Of a stretch of DNA of 64,000 nucleotides, positions 1-9,369 are shown in pieces. The notes under the pieces were generated by a model. It did no database searches, was not told where the DNA came from, and worked only from the letters and a program-made list of their open reading frames with translations. The stretch covers positions 3,153,001 through 3,217,000 of the forward strand of contig NZ_CP015756.1 in the NCBI RefSeq assembly GCF_001877035.1. Reading direction: 5' to 3'. Numbering within the stretch: position 1 is the first letter of the stretch; each line of letters starts with the position of its first letter. The stretch is from Clostridium estertheticum subsp. estertheticum. GTDB lineage: Bacteria; Bacillota; Clostridia; Clostridiales; Clostridiaceae. Position numbers and translations under genes: made by a program.

Positions 1-331
1 CATTAGAAATTACAGCCGGTTCACCGCCATCAAAAGGATTTTTTACTATGATTTCACCATTTTTAATTTCTATAGTTCCATCTTTTTCATTATGAGTATC
101 TGTTTTAATATCATCTTTTTGAGCAAAGTCTAATTTTAGACTTCCTTCATCAGTCATCCCATCTATAGAATCGATAGAAATTATAACATGTTTCTTAAAT
201 AAACCTCTTTTCTCCTCAAGTATTGAATATTTAATTAGTTCTTTCGAAACGCCTAAACTAAGACTTGCATTTTTTAAACACTCCTTAACATTAGATCCTT
301 CAAATTTTTGAAGTTCTGGCCTATCATCCAC
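1..331 (-). CDS. FapA/DUF342-family protein, N-terminal part (cut by window edge)
   Basis: The frame is open from a GTG at 331 to the left edge (110 codons seen). A stop codon lies directly upstream in frame and an AGAGGTGG ribosome site precedes the GTG, which fixes the start. Residues about 7-45 resemble a Jag_N-type domain (FEGSNVKECLKNA, then LEEKRGLFKK), as found at the start of FapA/DUF342 proteins. The C-terminal polymer-forming beta domain would lie outside the window. FapA-like proteins are membrane-associated or cytosolic and poorly characterised. The family call rests on the N-terminus only. Confidence 0.55.
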   Translation of the reverse strand, partial: MDDRPELQKFEGSNVKECLKNASLSLGVSKELIKYSILEEKRGLFKKHVIISIDSIDGMTDEGSLKLDFAQKDDIKTDTHNEKDGTIEIKNGEIIVKNPFDGGEPAVISN

Positions 332-408
332 TTATACCACCTCTTCCTATATAGAAATTATGCAATAATCATTCTGTGGTATCCCACTCATCTTAATGTT
401 TTATTTAT

Positions 409-1290
409 TTATTTATTTATCGTTCTATTCGAAATAAACTTTACAAATTTCTGTTTATTCTCTTTTAATTCATCATCGAACCCCACCATTATTGCTTTTA
501 TTATTGAATTTTCTGATGAATTAAAAGAAAATCCATCCACACTTTCTATTGGAAGAACCTTAGGTGATGTCCCTGAAATAAACAAACCATTATATGATTT
601 AAGGTCCTTTTCAAAAACATCTTGCTCTATAAATTTTATATTTAATTTTTCACAAGTTTTTATAATAAATTGTCTTGTAATTCCAGGTAATACATTCATA
701 ACTCTCGAGGTTACAACTGTAGTTCCTTTTACCATAAAAATATTTGATTTACTACCCTCTGTAATATATCCAGCATTATCAATTAAGATTGCTTCATAAA
801 CATTTTCACCCTTTATTTTCAAATTTACATTTTCACGAAATTCATTATTAATAACCTTCGCATTAGGATTACTTCTCTCACCATGATAAGTAATAGTTTT
901 TACGCCCTCTGTGTATTGATTTTTTGTTGGATATGAATGTTTCACAAAATATACTAAAAACTTTTCATTAGACCCTTTATTATAAAGGTTTTCATCATGT
1001 GGATTATAGTTTATAACTAATTTTAAATTTCCATCTTTTACTTTATTGTGACTTATTAATTTAATAACTCCATCTATAATTTCATTTCTGGTAATAGTCA
1101 AGCTGTATTTCATAATTTTCGCAGAATTTTCAAGACGGCTTAAGTGTTCCATAAAAAATATTGGAATTCCATCACTTACTCTTATAACCTCATATAATGA
1201 TTTTCCAGCATCACTACTATAACTATCAAATTCTTCACTGCTCTTAAGTTCATCCCCAAATAAAAAATACATTTCTGTACACTTGTCCAT
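409..1290 (-). CDS. Class IV PLP-dependent aminotransferase (aminodeoxychorismate lyase/BCAT-like)
   Basis: This 293-residue fold-type IV PLP enzyme acts on amino-group chemistry of branched-chain amino acids, D-amino acids or aminodeoxychorismate. The start is the ATG at 1290, because GGGAGG lies just upstream; a longer frame to 1347 lacks a ribosome site. Lys145 (in PNAKVIN) is the likely Schiff-base lysine. TEGSKSNIF (about 177-184) and LPGITR (201-206) are the usual cofactor-site motifs. Sequence alone does not separate PabC-like lyase from IlvE-like transaminase. No pab or ilv genes lie nearby. Confidence 0.8.
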   Translation of the reverse strand: MDKCTEMYFLFGDELKSSEEFDSYSSDAGKSLYEVIRVSDGIPIFFMEHLSRLENSAKIMKYSLTITRNEIIDGVIKLISHNKVKDGNLKLVINYNPHDENLYNKGSNEKFLVYFVKHSYPTKNQYTEGVKTITYHGERSNPNAKVINNEFRENVNLKIKGENVYEAILIDNAGYITEGSKSNIFMVKGTTVVTSRVMNVLPGITRQFIIKTCEKLNIKFIEQDVFEKDLKSYNGLFISGTSPKVLPIESVDGFSFNSSENSIIKAIMVGFDDELKENKQKFVKFISNRTINK

Positions 1291-1386
1291 ATCAATACTC
1301 CTCCCTATTTTAAAGATATAACAATTAATATTTGTCATATCTTCCATGTTTATATTTTTATTATACTTTATATCTTATAAATAATC

Positions 1387-2031
1387 CTATTTCCATCTCA
1401 GAATTTCAATTTTATCATGTGTTTTTTTATAATTTATCAAATAAGGATGCCCTACTAAATTAAAAAGTGGTAAATCAGAGAGTGAATCGGAAAACATACA
1501 TGAATTTTCAAAATCCACCTCTATATTTTCTTTAAGCAAGACTTCTTTTAATCTTTTTACCTTTTCTTCACCCTTACAATTTTCACCTAAGATCTGATTT
1601 CTATGCAATCCATGCTCTTTTATAAAACGAGTTCCTATTACTTTATCGACTTCTTTTATATTATAGAGTTCACTTAAATAAAATTCAGCTGAAGCAGAAA
1701 TCAAATAAATTTTATACCCCTGTTTTTTCATTTTTTTTATAGTATCTATAGCGTCTTTATATAATATTTTGCTTAAACATTTTTCATAAAATTCTTTAAC
1801 AATTTTTTTCATATCATTTTCTTCTATACCGTCTATAAATCTTATAAAAATCTTTTTTGTTTTAGAAGCATCATATATTTTAAAGACATAAAAAAGGGAT
1901 GAAAATATGCTTTTAGGTAGATATTTTATATATTTGGGATTTCTCTTAAGCATGAAAATATAAAATTCTACTAAAGTCTCTCGTTTTGTTATTGTGTAAT
2001 CCACATCAAAAATAGCTAATTTTTCTTTCAA
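1387..2031 (-). CDS. HAD-superfamily subclass IB phosphatase
   Basis: This 214-residue cytosolic phosphatase is of the SerB-like HAD-IB type. Motif I is DVDYT with nucleophile Asp9 and Asp11. Motif II is ISAS at 111-114, the conserved Lys is near 153, and motif III/IV is SDSLSD at 181-186. The start is TTG at 2031, 6 nt after AGGAGGAACA. The HAD-IB class includes phosphoserine phosphatase and other small-phosphate hydrolases, and the substrate is not readable here. It lies 96 nt upstream of the aminotransferase on the same strand, so the two may share a transcript. Confidence 0.8.
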   Translation of the reverse strand: MKEKLAIFDVDYTITKRETLVEFYIFMLKRNPKYIKYLPKSIFSSLFYVFKIYDASKTKKIFIRFIDGIEENDMKKIVKEFYEKCLSKILYKDAIDTIKKMKKQGYKIYLISASAEFYLSELYNIKEVDKVIGTRFIKEHGLHRNQILGENCKGEEKVKRLKEVLLKENIEVDFENSCMFSDSLSDLPLFNLVGHPYLINYKKTHDKIEILRWK

Positions 2032-2102
2032 ATCTGTTCCTCCTTTTGAAATACCTTATAATATTATTACCTTAATGTTATTCTTAATACTTATTTTAAC
2101 AC

Positions 2103-2129
2103 AAAAAAGCCGCTGCATACGCAACGGCT
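2103..2129 (-). terminator. Rho-independent terminator after the DUF1292 gene
   Basis: Reading on the minus strand there is a 9-bp stem (AGCCGTTGC / GCAGCGGCT, one G-U pair) with a GTAT loop, followed by six T residues. It sits just beyond the stop of the gene ending at 2140. Confidence 0.85.
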
Positions 2130-2139
2130 CCTCCTAGAA

Positions 2140-2556
2140 TTATTTTTCGTCTTTAATTAATTCTTCGTAATATTTAGTTACTTCTGCAAATTCTTCATCT
2201 TCAGGTATAATTAATTCACCTGTTTCTTCATCTCCAATTACCTTGAAAAGATATATTGAATCATCTTCAGGGTTTTGAACTAAAGCATATTCATTTTCTT
2301 TATAAGTAAATCCATCTACTATTTCACATGGAACTACGTTACCATTTTCATCTTCTAAATCTACTGTCAATGCTTCGCCTTCGCCTTCTCCACATCCGCA
2401 ACCACAGCCTTCATGCTCATGTTCATGTTCATGACCACCGCATCCACAGCCTTCGTTCTTTTCTTCATTATCATGGCCACCGCATCCGCAACCTTTATTT
2501 TCATGGTCATGTTCGTGACCACCACATCCGCATGATGTATTTTTATCTTCATTCAT
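2140..2556 (-). CDS. DUF1292 protein with N-terminal Cys/His/Gly metal-binding-like repeats
   Basis: This 138-residue soluble protein has two parts. Residues 8-58 hold four CGCG blocks (Cys at 9, 11, 23, 25, 37, 39, 51, 53 and 55), the first three forming CGCGGH, with His/Glu-rich linkers such as HEHEHEHE. Residues about 62-130 form an acidic DUF1292 domain of the kind found in Firmicute YrzB-like proteins. The ribosome site TAGGAGGT precedes the ATG. The function of DUF1292 is unknown. The repeats suggest binding of Ni, Zn, Cu or similar metals, which is inference. It is monocistronic, with its own terminator. Confidence 0.75.
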   Translation of the reverse strand: MNEDKNTSCGCGGHEHDHENKGCGCGGHDNEEKNEGCGCGGHEHEHEHEGCGCGCGEGEGEALTVDLEDENGNVVPCEIVDGFTYKENEYALVQNPEDDSIYLFKVIGDEETGELIIPEDEEFAEVTKYYEELIKDEK

Positions 2557-2656
2557 AATGTAGTACCTCCTAGTTTCAGTATATCTTAATTCTACCCTAA
2601 AACATAAAATAATAAAAGGCTTTTTTAAATTAATTTTTATTAAATTAGTGTAAATG

Positions 2657-2692
2657 AAAAAGGAAGATGAAATTTAATTCATCTTCCTTTTC
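2657..2692. terminator. Bidirectional terminator downstream of nifJ
   Basis: A perfect stem of about 12 bp (AAGGAAGATGAA / TTCATCTTCCTT) with an ATTTAA loop has A-rich and T-rich flanks. It ends the PFOR transcript on the minus strand. Confidence 0.8.
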
Positions 2693-2709
2693 TTTTAAAA
2701 TTTTAAATA

Positions 2710-5700
2710 CTATTTTTCACTAGCAAGTTTTTTGTATCCTGCTAATCTTTCTTTAGCATCATTTTCTGTTTTAACAAATAATTCTTCTGCAACTTCTGGG
2801 AAACTTTTTGCAAGTGAAGAATATCTTACTTCGCCCATTAGGTAATCTCTAAATGAAGTAGTTGGTTCTTTAGAGTCTAATACGAATGGGTTCTTTCCTG
2901 CATCTTTAAGATCTGGATTAAATCTATACATAGCCCAGTATCCTGATTCAACAGCTCTCTTAGTCTCAAGTTGTGTACATCCCATTCCAACTTTAAGACC
3001 ATGATTAATACATGGTGCATAAGCGATTATAAGTGATGGTCCTTTATATGCTTCTGCTTCTTTTATAGCTTTTAATGTCTGTGCTTTATCAGCACCCATT
3101 GCTATTTGAGCAACATAAACATATCCGTAAGTCATTGCCATCATACCTAAATCTTTTTTCTTAGTTCTCTTACCAGTAGCGGCAAATTTTGCAACTGCTG
3201 CAGTTGGTGTAGATTTTGAAGCTTGACCACCAGTATTTGAATATACTTCAGTATCAAATACAAATATATTTACATCTTCTCCAGATGCAAGTACATGATC
3301 AACTCCGCCATATCCGATATCATAAGCCCAGCCATCTCCACCAAATATCCATTGAGATTTCTTAACTAAATGATCTCTCTTAGCAAATATTTCTTTTAAT
3401 GCTTCGTTATTATCTTTTTCAGCATTTAATAATGGTAACATTTTATCAGTTGCAGCTTTTGAACCTTCTGCATCTTCTTTGTTTTCTATCCATTCATTAA
3501 TAACTGTTTTCAATGCATCACTAGTTTTCATTGTCAATGCTTCTTTAGCTGACATTTCAACCTTATCTCTTAATTGGCTAGTTGCAAGGAACATACCAAA
3601 TCCGAATTCAGCATTATCTTCAAACAATGAGTTAGCCCAAGCTGGACCTTGACCACGTTTGTTAACTGTATATGGTGAAGCTGGTGAACTTGCTCCCCAA
3701 ATAGATGAACATCCTGTAGCATTAGCTATTAACATTCTATCTCCGAATAATTGAGTTATAAGTCTAGCATATGGAGTTTCTCCACATCCAGCACAAGCTC
3801 CACTGAATTCCATTAATGGTTGCTCAAATTGGCTTCCCTTAACAGTTGCTGTTCCCATTGGATTTTCTTTCTTAGGTAAGTTTATGTTAAACTTCCAGTT
3901 TGGTAATTTAGCTTCTTGCGTAGCATATGGTTTCATGATTAAAGCTTTTTCTTTAGCAGGGCAAACTTCTGCACAGTTACCACAACCACTACAATCTGCA
4001 TTACTTATACCTATTGCAAAATGTTGACCTTCAAGTCCTTTTCCAATAGCTTTCTTACTTTCGTAAGTCTTTGGAGCATTTTTAAGATCTTCATCATTAG
4101 TTAAGAAAGGTCTTATTACTGCATGAGGACATACATATGCACATTGATTACATTGTATACATTTATCTACTTGCCATTCTGGTACATTAACAGCAATTCC
4201 TCTCTTTTCAAATGCAGCTGTTCCTGGCATTAATGTTCCGTCTTCTATTCCAACAAATGCACTAACAGGTAAAGAGTCTCCTTCTTGTCTGTTCATTACA
4301 TCTGCAATATTTTTAACGAAATCTGGCCTAGCATCTTCTGCTACAACTACATCTTTAACTGTTTTCCAGCTTGCTGGTACATTAATTTTAACAACTGATT
4401 GAACACCTTCATCAATTGCAGCGTTATTCATATTGATAACTTTTTCGCCTTTTTTACCATAAGATGTAATAACAGCAGCTTTAAGATACTTAACTGCATC
4501 TTCTACTGGTATTATGTCTGCAAGTTGGAAGAAAGCTGCTTGCATAATCATGTTAACTCTTCCACCAAGACCTATTTTACCTGCTATTCCAACAGCATCA
4601 AGCGTATTGAAATTAATATTGTGATTAGCAATATAGTTCTTCATTGTAGCTGGTAAATGTTGTTCTAATTCTTCTGGAGTCCATATACAATTCAATAAGA
4701 ATGTACCACCATCTTTAATTCCTTTTAAAACATCATATTTAGTTACATAAGCTTGGTTACCACAGGCAACGTAGTTTGCAGAACTAATTAAATATGTTGA
4801 TTTTATAGCTTTCTTACCAAATCTTAAGTGAGAGATTGTTACTCCACCTGATTTTTTAGAATCATAAGCAAAATAAGCTTGTGCAAACATATCTGTATGG
4901 TTTCCTATGATTTTGATTGCACTCTTGTTAGCTCCAACAGTACCATCTGATCCAAGACCCCAGAATTTACATTCTTTAGTTCCTTCTGGTGTTGTTGTAA
5001 TAGCATCACCAATTACGAGTGATTTATTAGTAACATCATCAACTATTCCTACAGTAAATCCGTTTACTGGAGTTTTTGCTTTTAAAGCATCATATACAGC
5101 AACAATTTGAGCTGGAGTAGTATCTTTTGATCCAAGTCCATATCTTCCGCCAACTATAACTGGTCTAGTTTCTTGATCAAAATATGCACTTCTAACATCT
5201 TGATATAAAGGTTCTCCAATTGATCCTGGTTCTTTAGTTCTATCAAGTACTGATATTTTTTTAACTGTTTTTGGTATGTATTTAAAGAAATGATCTACTG
5301 AGAATGGTCTAAATAAATGTACTTTAAGTACTCCAACCTTTTCTCCCTTAGCAATTAAATAATCAATAGTTTCTTCAATTGTTTCACAAACTGATCCCAT
5401 TGCTATTATTATTCTATCTGCATCAGGTGCACCATAATAGTTAAATAAGTGGTAGTCAGTTCCGATTAATGAATTTATTTTTCCCATACATGTTTCAACT
5501 TTTTCAGGTAATGCATCATAATATGTGTTTGAAGCTTCTCTTCCTTGGAAATAAACATCTGGATTTTGTGCTGTTCCACGAGTTACTGGATGTTCTGGGT
5601 TTAACGCTTTATTTCTAAAAGTCTCTAATGCTTCTTTGTTCATAAGACTTCCTAAAGTTTCATAATCCCATGCTTCTATTTTTTGTATTTCATGAGAAGT

Positions 5701-6222
5701 TCTAAATCCATCAAAGAAGTTTACAAATGGAATTTTTCCCTCTAGTGCTGTTAAATGAGCAACTGGTGATAAATCCATTACTTCTTGTACACTATTAGAT
5801 GCAAGTAAAGCAAAACCTGTCTGCCTAGTTGCCATTACATCTTGATGATCTCCAAAAATATTAAGTGCATGAGTTGTTAACGCTCTAGCAGCTACATGGA
5901 ATACTCCTGGTAATAATTCTCCTGCAATTTTGTACATGTTTGGAATCATTAATAATAATCCTTGAGAACATGTAAAAGTTGAAGTTAAAGCACCTGTTTG
6001 AAGTGAACCATGTACAGCTCCTGCAGCTCCTGCTTCTGATTGCATTTCCATAATTTTAACTTTTTGACCAAATACATTTTTTGTTCCTTTAGCTGCAAGT
6101 TCATCACAATATTCTGCCATCGTTGATGATGGTGTTATAGGGTAAATTGCTGCAACATCAGTATATGCATAGGCAACATGTGCCGCTGCTGTATTTCCGT
6201 CCATAGTTTTCATTTTTCTCAT
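2710..6222 (-). CDS. nifJ: Pyruvate:ferredoxin (flavodoxin) oxidoreductase
   Basis: This single-chain 1170-residue PFOR oxidatively decarboxylates pyruvate to acetyl-CoA, CO2 and reduced ferredoxin or flavodoxin, the central step of clostridial fermentation. The substrate-domain motif YPITPSS is at about 27-33. Two ferredoxin-like clusters (CIQCNQCAYVCP near 688 and CSGCGNCAEVCP near 745) follow. The proximal-cluster cysteines start with CAGCG near 807, the TPP-binding GGDGWAYDIGYGG is near 961, and another conserved Cys is near 1071. Length is typical of the family. It is transcribed alone, but flavodoxin, a natural electron acceptor, lies next upstream. Confidence 0.97.
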   Translation of the reverse strand: MRKMKTMDGNTAAAHVAYAYTDVAAIYPITPSSTMAEYCDELAAKGTKNVFGQKVKIMEMQSEAGAAGAVHGSLQTGALTSTFTCSQGLLLMIPNMYKIAGELLPGVFHVAARALTTHALNIFGDHQDVMATRQTGFALLASNSVQEVMDLSPVAHLTALEGKIPFVNFFDGFRTSHEIQKIEAWDYETLGSLMNKEALETFRNKALNPEHPVTRGTAQNPDVYFQGREASNTYYDALPEKVETCMGKINSLIGTDYHLFNYYGAPDADRIIIAMGSVCETIEETIDYLIAKGEKVGVLKVHLFRPFSVDHFFKYIPKTVKKISVLDRTKEPGSIGEPLYQDVRSAYFDQETRPVIVGGRYGLGSKDTTPAQIVAVYDALKAKTPVNGFTVGIVDDVTNKSLVIGDAITTTPEGTKECKFWGLGSDGTVGANKSAIKIIGNHTDMFAQAYFAYDSKKSGGVTISHLRFGKKAIKSTYLISSANYVACGNQAYVTKYDVLKGIKDGGTFLLNCIWTPEELEQHLPATMKNYIANHNINFNTLDAVGIAGKIGLGGRVNMIMQAAFFQLADIIPVEDAVKYLKAAVITSYGKKGEKVINMNNAAIDEGVQSVVKINVPASWKTVKDVVVAEDARPDFVKNIADVMNRQEGDSLPVSAFVGIEDGTLMPGTAAFEKRGIAVNVPEWQVDKCIQCNQCAYVCPHAVIRPFLTNDEDLKNAPKTYESKKAIGKGLEGQHFAIGISNADCSGCGNCAEVCPAKEKALIMKPYATQEAKLPNWKFNINLPKKENPMGTATVKGSQFEQPLMEFSGACAGCGETPYARLITQLFGDRMLIANATGCSSIWGASSPASPYTVNKRGQGPAWANSLFEDNAEFGFGMFLATSQLRDKVEMSAKEALTMKTSDALKTVINEWIENKEDAEGSKAATDKMLPLLNAEKDNNEALKEIFAKRDHLVKKSQWIFGGDGWAYDIGYGGVDHVLASGEDVNIFVFDTEVYSNTGGQASKSTPTAAVAKFAATGKRTKKKDLGMMAMTYGYVYVAQIAMGADKAQTLKAIKEAEAYKGPSLIIAYAPCINHGLKVGMGCTQLETKRAVESGYWAMYRFNPDLKDAGKNPFVLDSKEPTTSFRDYLMGEVRYSSLAKSFPEVAEELFVKTENDAKERLAGYKKLASEK

Positions 6223-6354
6223 TTAATAAGCCTTCTTTCTTAAATAATATTATAAAAATTGTTAAAACGCTTTTATTTAAATTAAATGTAAGAGTATTAT
6301 ATTAAATATCTCTATACTTCAAAATAATAACTTCCTAATAGATTTTATGCAAAA

Positions 6355-6382
6355 CTAGCTAACACTTATCAGCGTTAGCTAG
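6355..6382 (-). terminator. Hairpin after flavodoxin gene
   Basis: A perfect 9-bp stem (CTAGCTAAC / GTTAGCTAG) is followed on the minus strand by TTTTGC. It sits 80 nt after the flavodoxin stop, between it and nifJ, and is probably a weak terminator. Confidence 0.5.
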
Positions 6383-6461
6383 ACATGATGAACCCTTGTA
6401 ATCTACATATTCTGTAACTTACCTCACCATTTCATAGTCCTGCATGTTTTTATAAAAAAAC

Positions 6462-6887
6462 TTATTTAACCAGGCTTTTTCCCATTTCTTCTGCTTTAAC
6501 TAATTGTTCATTAGTAGGAGCCTCGTTAACTGTTATGTTTTGTACAACATTAAATTCGTATTCTTTCATTAAACTTACCCATTTGTTCATAAATTCTCCA
6601 TTATCCCATCCATAAGATCCAAATAAACCTGTGATTTTATTATTAACTGGAATCAATTTGAATTTATCAATAAAAGGTTGCATTTCTTTTTGATCAATAT
6701 TATTGTTGTCCATTGATGGACTACCAAATGCAACTACATCTGCATTAGTTACATCTTCAACTGATGCTTCGCTAACTAGTTTAAGTAGTACCTGAGCACC
6801 TGCATCCTTTGCACCTTTAGCAATGTGATTTGCTAAAACTTCAACATTTCCACCGTTACTTAAGTAAATTATCGTTAGTTTTTTCAT
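6462..6887 (-). CDS. Flavodoxin
   Basis: This 141-residue FMN-binding electron carrier has the phosphate loop LSNGGNVE at 9-16, a clostridial variant of the TxTGNT loop. GLFGSYGWDNGE forms the 90s-loop region. The start is the ATG at 6887, 4 nt after GGGGGTGAT; a longer frame begins inside the ribosome site. It can accept electrons from PFOR, encoded just downstream, in place of ferredoxin. A separate promoter is likely because a hairpin lies between the two genes. Confidence 0.92.
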   Translation of the reverse strand: MKKLTIIYLSNGGNVEVLANHIAKGAKDAGAQVLLKLVSEASVEDVTNADVVAFGSPSMDNNNIDQKEMQPFIDKFKLIPVNNKITGLFGSYGWDNGEFMNKWVSLMKEYEFNVVQNITVNEAPTNEQLVKAEEMGKSLVK

Positions 6888-7064
6888 TACTATCACCCCC
6901 ATACTTTCATATTAATAGATAGTCTACGTTACAATTTAATTATACATCAATATGAATAATATTCAAGTTTTTTCGTTAAAAATACTACATTATATTTAAA
7001 AATAAAATACTGTATAAACACAATAAGTTAGTGTTATAGAACAGTTTTCCAAATAATATTCTCT

Positions 7065-7101
7065 AAATGTGATAAAACATTGTTAATGTTTTATCACATT
7101 T
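7065..7101 (-). terminator. Hairpin downstream of murG
   Basis: A perfect 16-bp inverted repeat (core TGTGATAAAACAT / ATGTTTTATCACA) with a 5-nt loop lies 48 nt beyond the murG stop. The T tract is short on either strand, so termination may be inefficient. Confidence 0.55.
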
Positions 7102-7148
7102 TACTAACCACTTGTTCTCTCTTATATTATAAAAAGAACAAAGAAATT

Positions 7149-8222
7149 TTACCTTTTTCTATATTTTTCTATTAATTCTACTATTAAATCAATACTTTTT
7201 TCAGTATTGCTATTATTCATATTTTCAATATATTTATTTTTATCATTATATAATTCCTTAATTTTCATTTCTACATTTTCAGGTGTTAAATCTTCGTCTT
7301 GAATAACCATACTATAACCACTTTTTTCAAAAGATCTTGCATTAAGTATTTGATCACCACGACTAGCCTTTGCTGATAACGGTATTAATAAATTAGGTTT
7401 TCTTAGAGCAAGTAGTTCAAAAATAACATTTGCTCCTGCCCTAGATACAACAATATCTGCACTAGCCAATAAATGAGGTAATTCGTCTTTTATATAATCA
7501 AATTGCTTATACCCATCTTTGTTTTGAAGCGATTTATCAATATTGCCACTACCACAAATATGAATAACATTATATTCTAGTAATAATTTATCAAGCTTCG
7601 CCCTTATAATCTCATTTATAACTTTAGACCCTAGACTACCACCTATAATCATAAGTACTGGTTTTTTATCTTTAAAACCACATATATGGTTACCTTTAAT
7701 TTTGTCTCCTTCGAACAATTCATGCCTGATAGGATTTCCAGTTACAACACCTTTTCCATTTTTTAATTCTTTTAATGCTTCTGGAAAAGTTACACATACT
7801 TTTGTGCAATAAGGAGATACTAACCTATTTGCAAGTCCTGGTGTAATATCACATTCATGCGCGATCACTGGTACTTTGTTAAAAAATGCAGCAAGCACAA
7901 CAGGAACAGAAACAAATCCACCTTTAGAAAAAACAATATCCGGTTTTTCCATTTTAATAATTTTTTTCGCCTCAAAAATGCCCTTAATTACTTTTAAAGG
8001 ATCTGTAAAGTTTTTAAAATCAAAATATCTTCTAAGTTTTCCGCTAGATATAGGAAAGTACTTAATATTTTCACCCTCTATTATTTTCCTTTCTATACCT
8101 TCCTTTGTTCCAATATATTCAATTTCATAACCTAACATTTTAAGTTTTGGTATAAGTGCAAGATTTGGTGTTACATGTCCTGCTGAACCTCCACCGGTCA
8201 TTATAATTTTGTGTTTTTCCAC
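7149..8222 (-). CDS. murG: Undecaprenyl-PP-MurNAc-pentapeptide GlcNAc transferase MurG
   Basis: This 357-residue peripheral membrane glycosyltransferase adds GlcNAc to lipid I to make lipid II for peptidoglycan. The N-terminal G-loop [12 protein letters not shown] is at 9-20. A second glycine-rich segment (IGGSLGS) starts the C-terminal UDP-GlcNAc domain, and [14 protein letters not shown] is the conserved nucleotide-site region. The start is GTG at 8222, preceded by AAAAGGAGTG. It stands apart from a dcw cluster, a common arrangement in clostridia for this RGDQ-type MurG. Confidence 0.92.
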   Translation of the reverse strand: MEKHKIIMTGGGSAGHVTPNLALIPKLKMLGYEIEYIGTKEGIERKIIEGENIKYFPISSGKLRRYFDFKNFTDPLKVIKGIFEAKKIIKMEKPDIVFSKGGFVSVPVVLAAFFNKVPVIAHECDITPGLANRLVSPYCTKVCVTFPEALKELKNGKGVVTGNPIRHELFEGDKIKGNHICGFKDKKPVLMIIGGSLGSKVINEIIRAKLDKLLLEYNVIHICGSGNIDKSLQNKDGYKQFDYIKDELPHLLASADIVVSRAGANVIFELLALRKPNLLIPLSAKASRGDQILNARSFEKSGYSMVIQDEDLTPENVEMKIKELYNDKNKYIENMNNSNTEKSIDLIVELIEKYRKR

Positions 8223-8442
8223 TTTAACACTCCTTTTAAAACATGCTTTATTCAGTTTATACTATCTTATTATATACTACTTAGAATAAGAAGTTCAGTA
8301 TTTATAAAAACTTTCATTATCCACAATTTTCTAAACAACTTACGATTTTCAAAATTATCCTTCAATCAACTAATATAAAAAAAGAATATGCGGTTAAACT
8401 ACTATCATCAAATAATCACCAAAATAAAAGGAGGCAATTATT

Positions 8443-8634
8443 ATGACAAGTAGAAATAGACAATTAGTACCAGAGGCAAGAGAGGGACTTAATAAATTTA
8501 AAATGGAGGCTGCTCAAGAAGTTGGAGTTAATTTAACAGATGGTTACAACGGTGATCTTACTTCTAGACAAAATGGATCAGTTGGCGGACAAATGGTTAA
8601 AAGAATGGTAGAACAATACGAGAAAAACTTATAA
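8443..8634 (+). CDS. Alpha/beta-type small acid-soluble spore protein (copy 1)
   Basis: This 63-residue spore DNA-binding protein coats and protects forespore DNA and is degraded at germination by the GPR protease. It shows the family signature: FKMEAAQEVGVN (GPR-site region) at about 25-36 and GDLTSRQNGSVGGQMVKRMVE at the C-terminus. AAAGGAGG lies ahead of the ATG. It is the first of four tandem paralogues and probably has its own promoter. Expression is expected in the forespore. Confidence 0.95.
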   Translation: MTSRNRQLVPEAREGLNKFKMEAAQEVGVNLTDGYNGDLTSRQNGSVGGQMVKRMVEQYEKNL

Positions 8635-8693
8635 TTCAAACCTATATTTTCCTTGTTTACCTCTAATAATCTATTATATATTTATAGATAATG

Positions 8694-8719
8694 CACAAGA
8701 TATTATCATAACAAAAATA
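8694..8719 (+). promoter_or_regulatory. Conserved upstream box of SASP copy 2 (possible sigma-G promoter)
   Basis: These 26 bases match 24 of 26 bases at 9322-9347 upstream of SASP copy 4 and sit at the same distance (23-24 nt) from the start codon. The shared core TATCATAAC includes a sequence resembling a sigma-G -10 element (CATNNTA-like). A clear -35 was not found. The conservation is seen directly; the sigma factor is inferred. Confidence 0.45.
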
Positions 8720-8742
8720 TATTAAAAAGGAGTGAGTTAACA

Positions 8743-8928
8743 ATGGCAAATAAAACATTAGTACCACAAGCAAAAGCAGGTCTTAACAAATTTAAAATGG
8801 AAGCTGCTAAAGAAGTTGGAGTTAATTTAACAGATGGTTACAATGGCGATCTTACTTCTAGACAAAATGGATCAGTAGGCGGACAAATGGTTAAAAAAAT
8901 GGTTGAAGAATACGAAAAAAACTTATAA
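8743..8928 (+). CDS. Alpha/beta-type small acid-soluble spore protein (copy 2)
   Basis: This 61-residue SASP is almost identical to copy 1 over its DNA-binding parts. It has FKMEAAKEVGVN in the GPR-cleavage region and GYNGDLTSRQNGSVGGQM near the C-terminus. AAAAGGAGTGAG precedes the ATG. Copy 3 follows after 61 nt without a hairpin or a conserved promoter box, so copies 2 and 3 are probably cotranscribed. Confidence 0.95.
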   Translation: MANKTLVPQAKAGLNKFKMEAAKEVGVNLTDGYNGDLTSRQNGSVGGQMVKKMVEEYEKNL

Positions 8929-8989
8929 TTTAAATTTCAAATAACAAATTATTTCAACAAAAATAAATTATAAAAGGAGTGAATTAACA

Positions 8990-9178
8990 ATGGCTAATAA
9001 TAAAACATTAGTACCACAAGCAAAAGCAGGTTTAAACAAATTTAAAATGGAAGCTGCTAAAGAAGTTGGAGTTGATTTAAAAGAGGGTTACAACGGTGAC
9101 CTTACTTCTAGACAAAATGGATCAGTGGGCGGACAAATGACTAAAAAGATGGTAGAACAGTACGAGAAAAATTTATAA
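8990..9178 (+). CDS. Alpha/beta-type small acid-soluble spore protein (copy 3)
   Basis: This 62-residue SASP is closest to copy 2, sharing the NKTLVPQAKAGLNKFKMEAA start, with DLKEGYNGDL in place of NLTDGYNGDL. AAAAGGAGTGAA precedes the ATG. It is followed by a strong terminator, consistent with a two-gene unit with copy 2. Confidence 0.95.
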   Translation: MANNKTLVPQAKAGLNKFKMEAAKEVGVDLKEGYNGDLTSRQNGSVGGQMTKKMVEQYEKNL

Positions 9179-9195
9179 TTAACATTTTAAAATTG

Positions 9196-9237
9196 GTTAA
9201 GAGGTATATGCAAGTCATATGCCTCTTAACTTTTTTA
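9196..9237 (+). terminator. Terminator after SASP copies 2-3
   Basis: A 15-bp stem (left arm GTTAAGAGGTATATG, one G-U pair) with a 5-nt loop is followed by TTTTTTATTT on the plus strand. Confidence 0.9.
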
Positions 9238-9321
9238 TTTTATTTACTTACAAAGATTCATTTTGAATACTTTACTTTCCTAATTTCCCTCAAATATTCT
9301 ATTATAAATTTGTTATTTCTA

Positions 9322-9347
9322 CACAAGATACTATCATAACCAAAATA
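9322..9347 (+). promoter_or_regulatory. Conserved upstream box of SASP copy 4 (possible sigma-G promoter)
   Basis: It is a near-identical copy of the box at 8694-8719 (24 of 26 bases), with core CTATCATAACC, and lies just after a terminator, so copy 4 must have its own promoter. Assignment to sigma-G is inference. Confidence 0.45.
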
Positions 9348-9369
9348 AATTATAGAAGGAGTGATTAAA

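Noticed and set aside
308-799. Long plus-strand frame opposite the class IV aminotransferase
   Set aside because: It mirrors a clear protein-coding gene on the other strand, has no ribosome site and no recognisable family.
2328-2558. His/Leu-rich plus-strand frame opposite the DUF1292 gene
   Set aside because: The His-rich text is the complement of the CGCGGH/HEHEH repeats; no ribosome site and no independent support.
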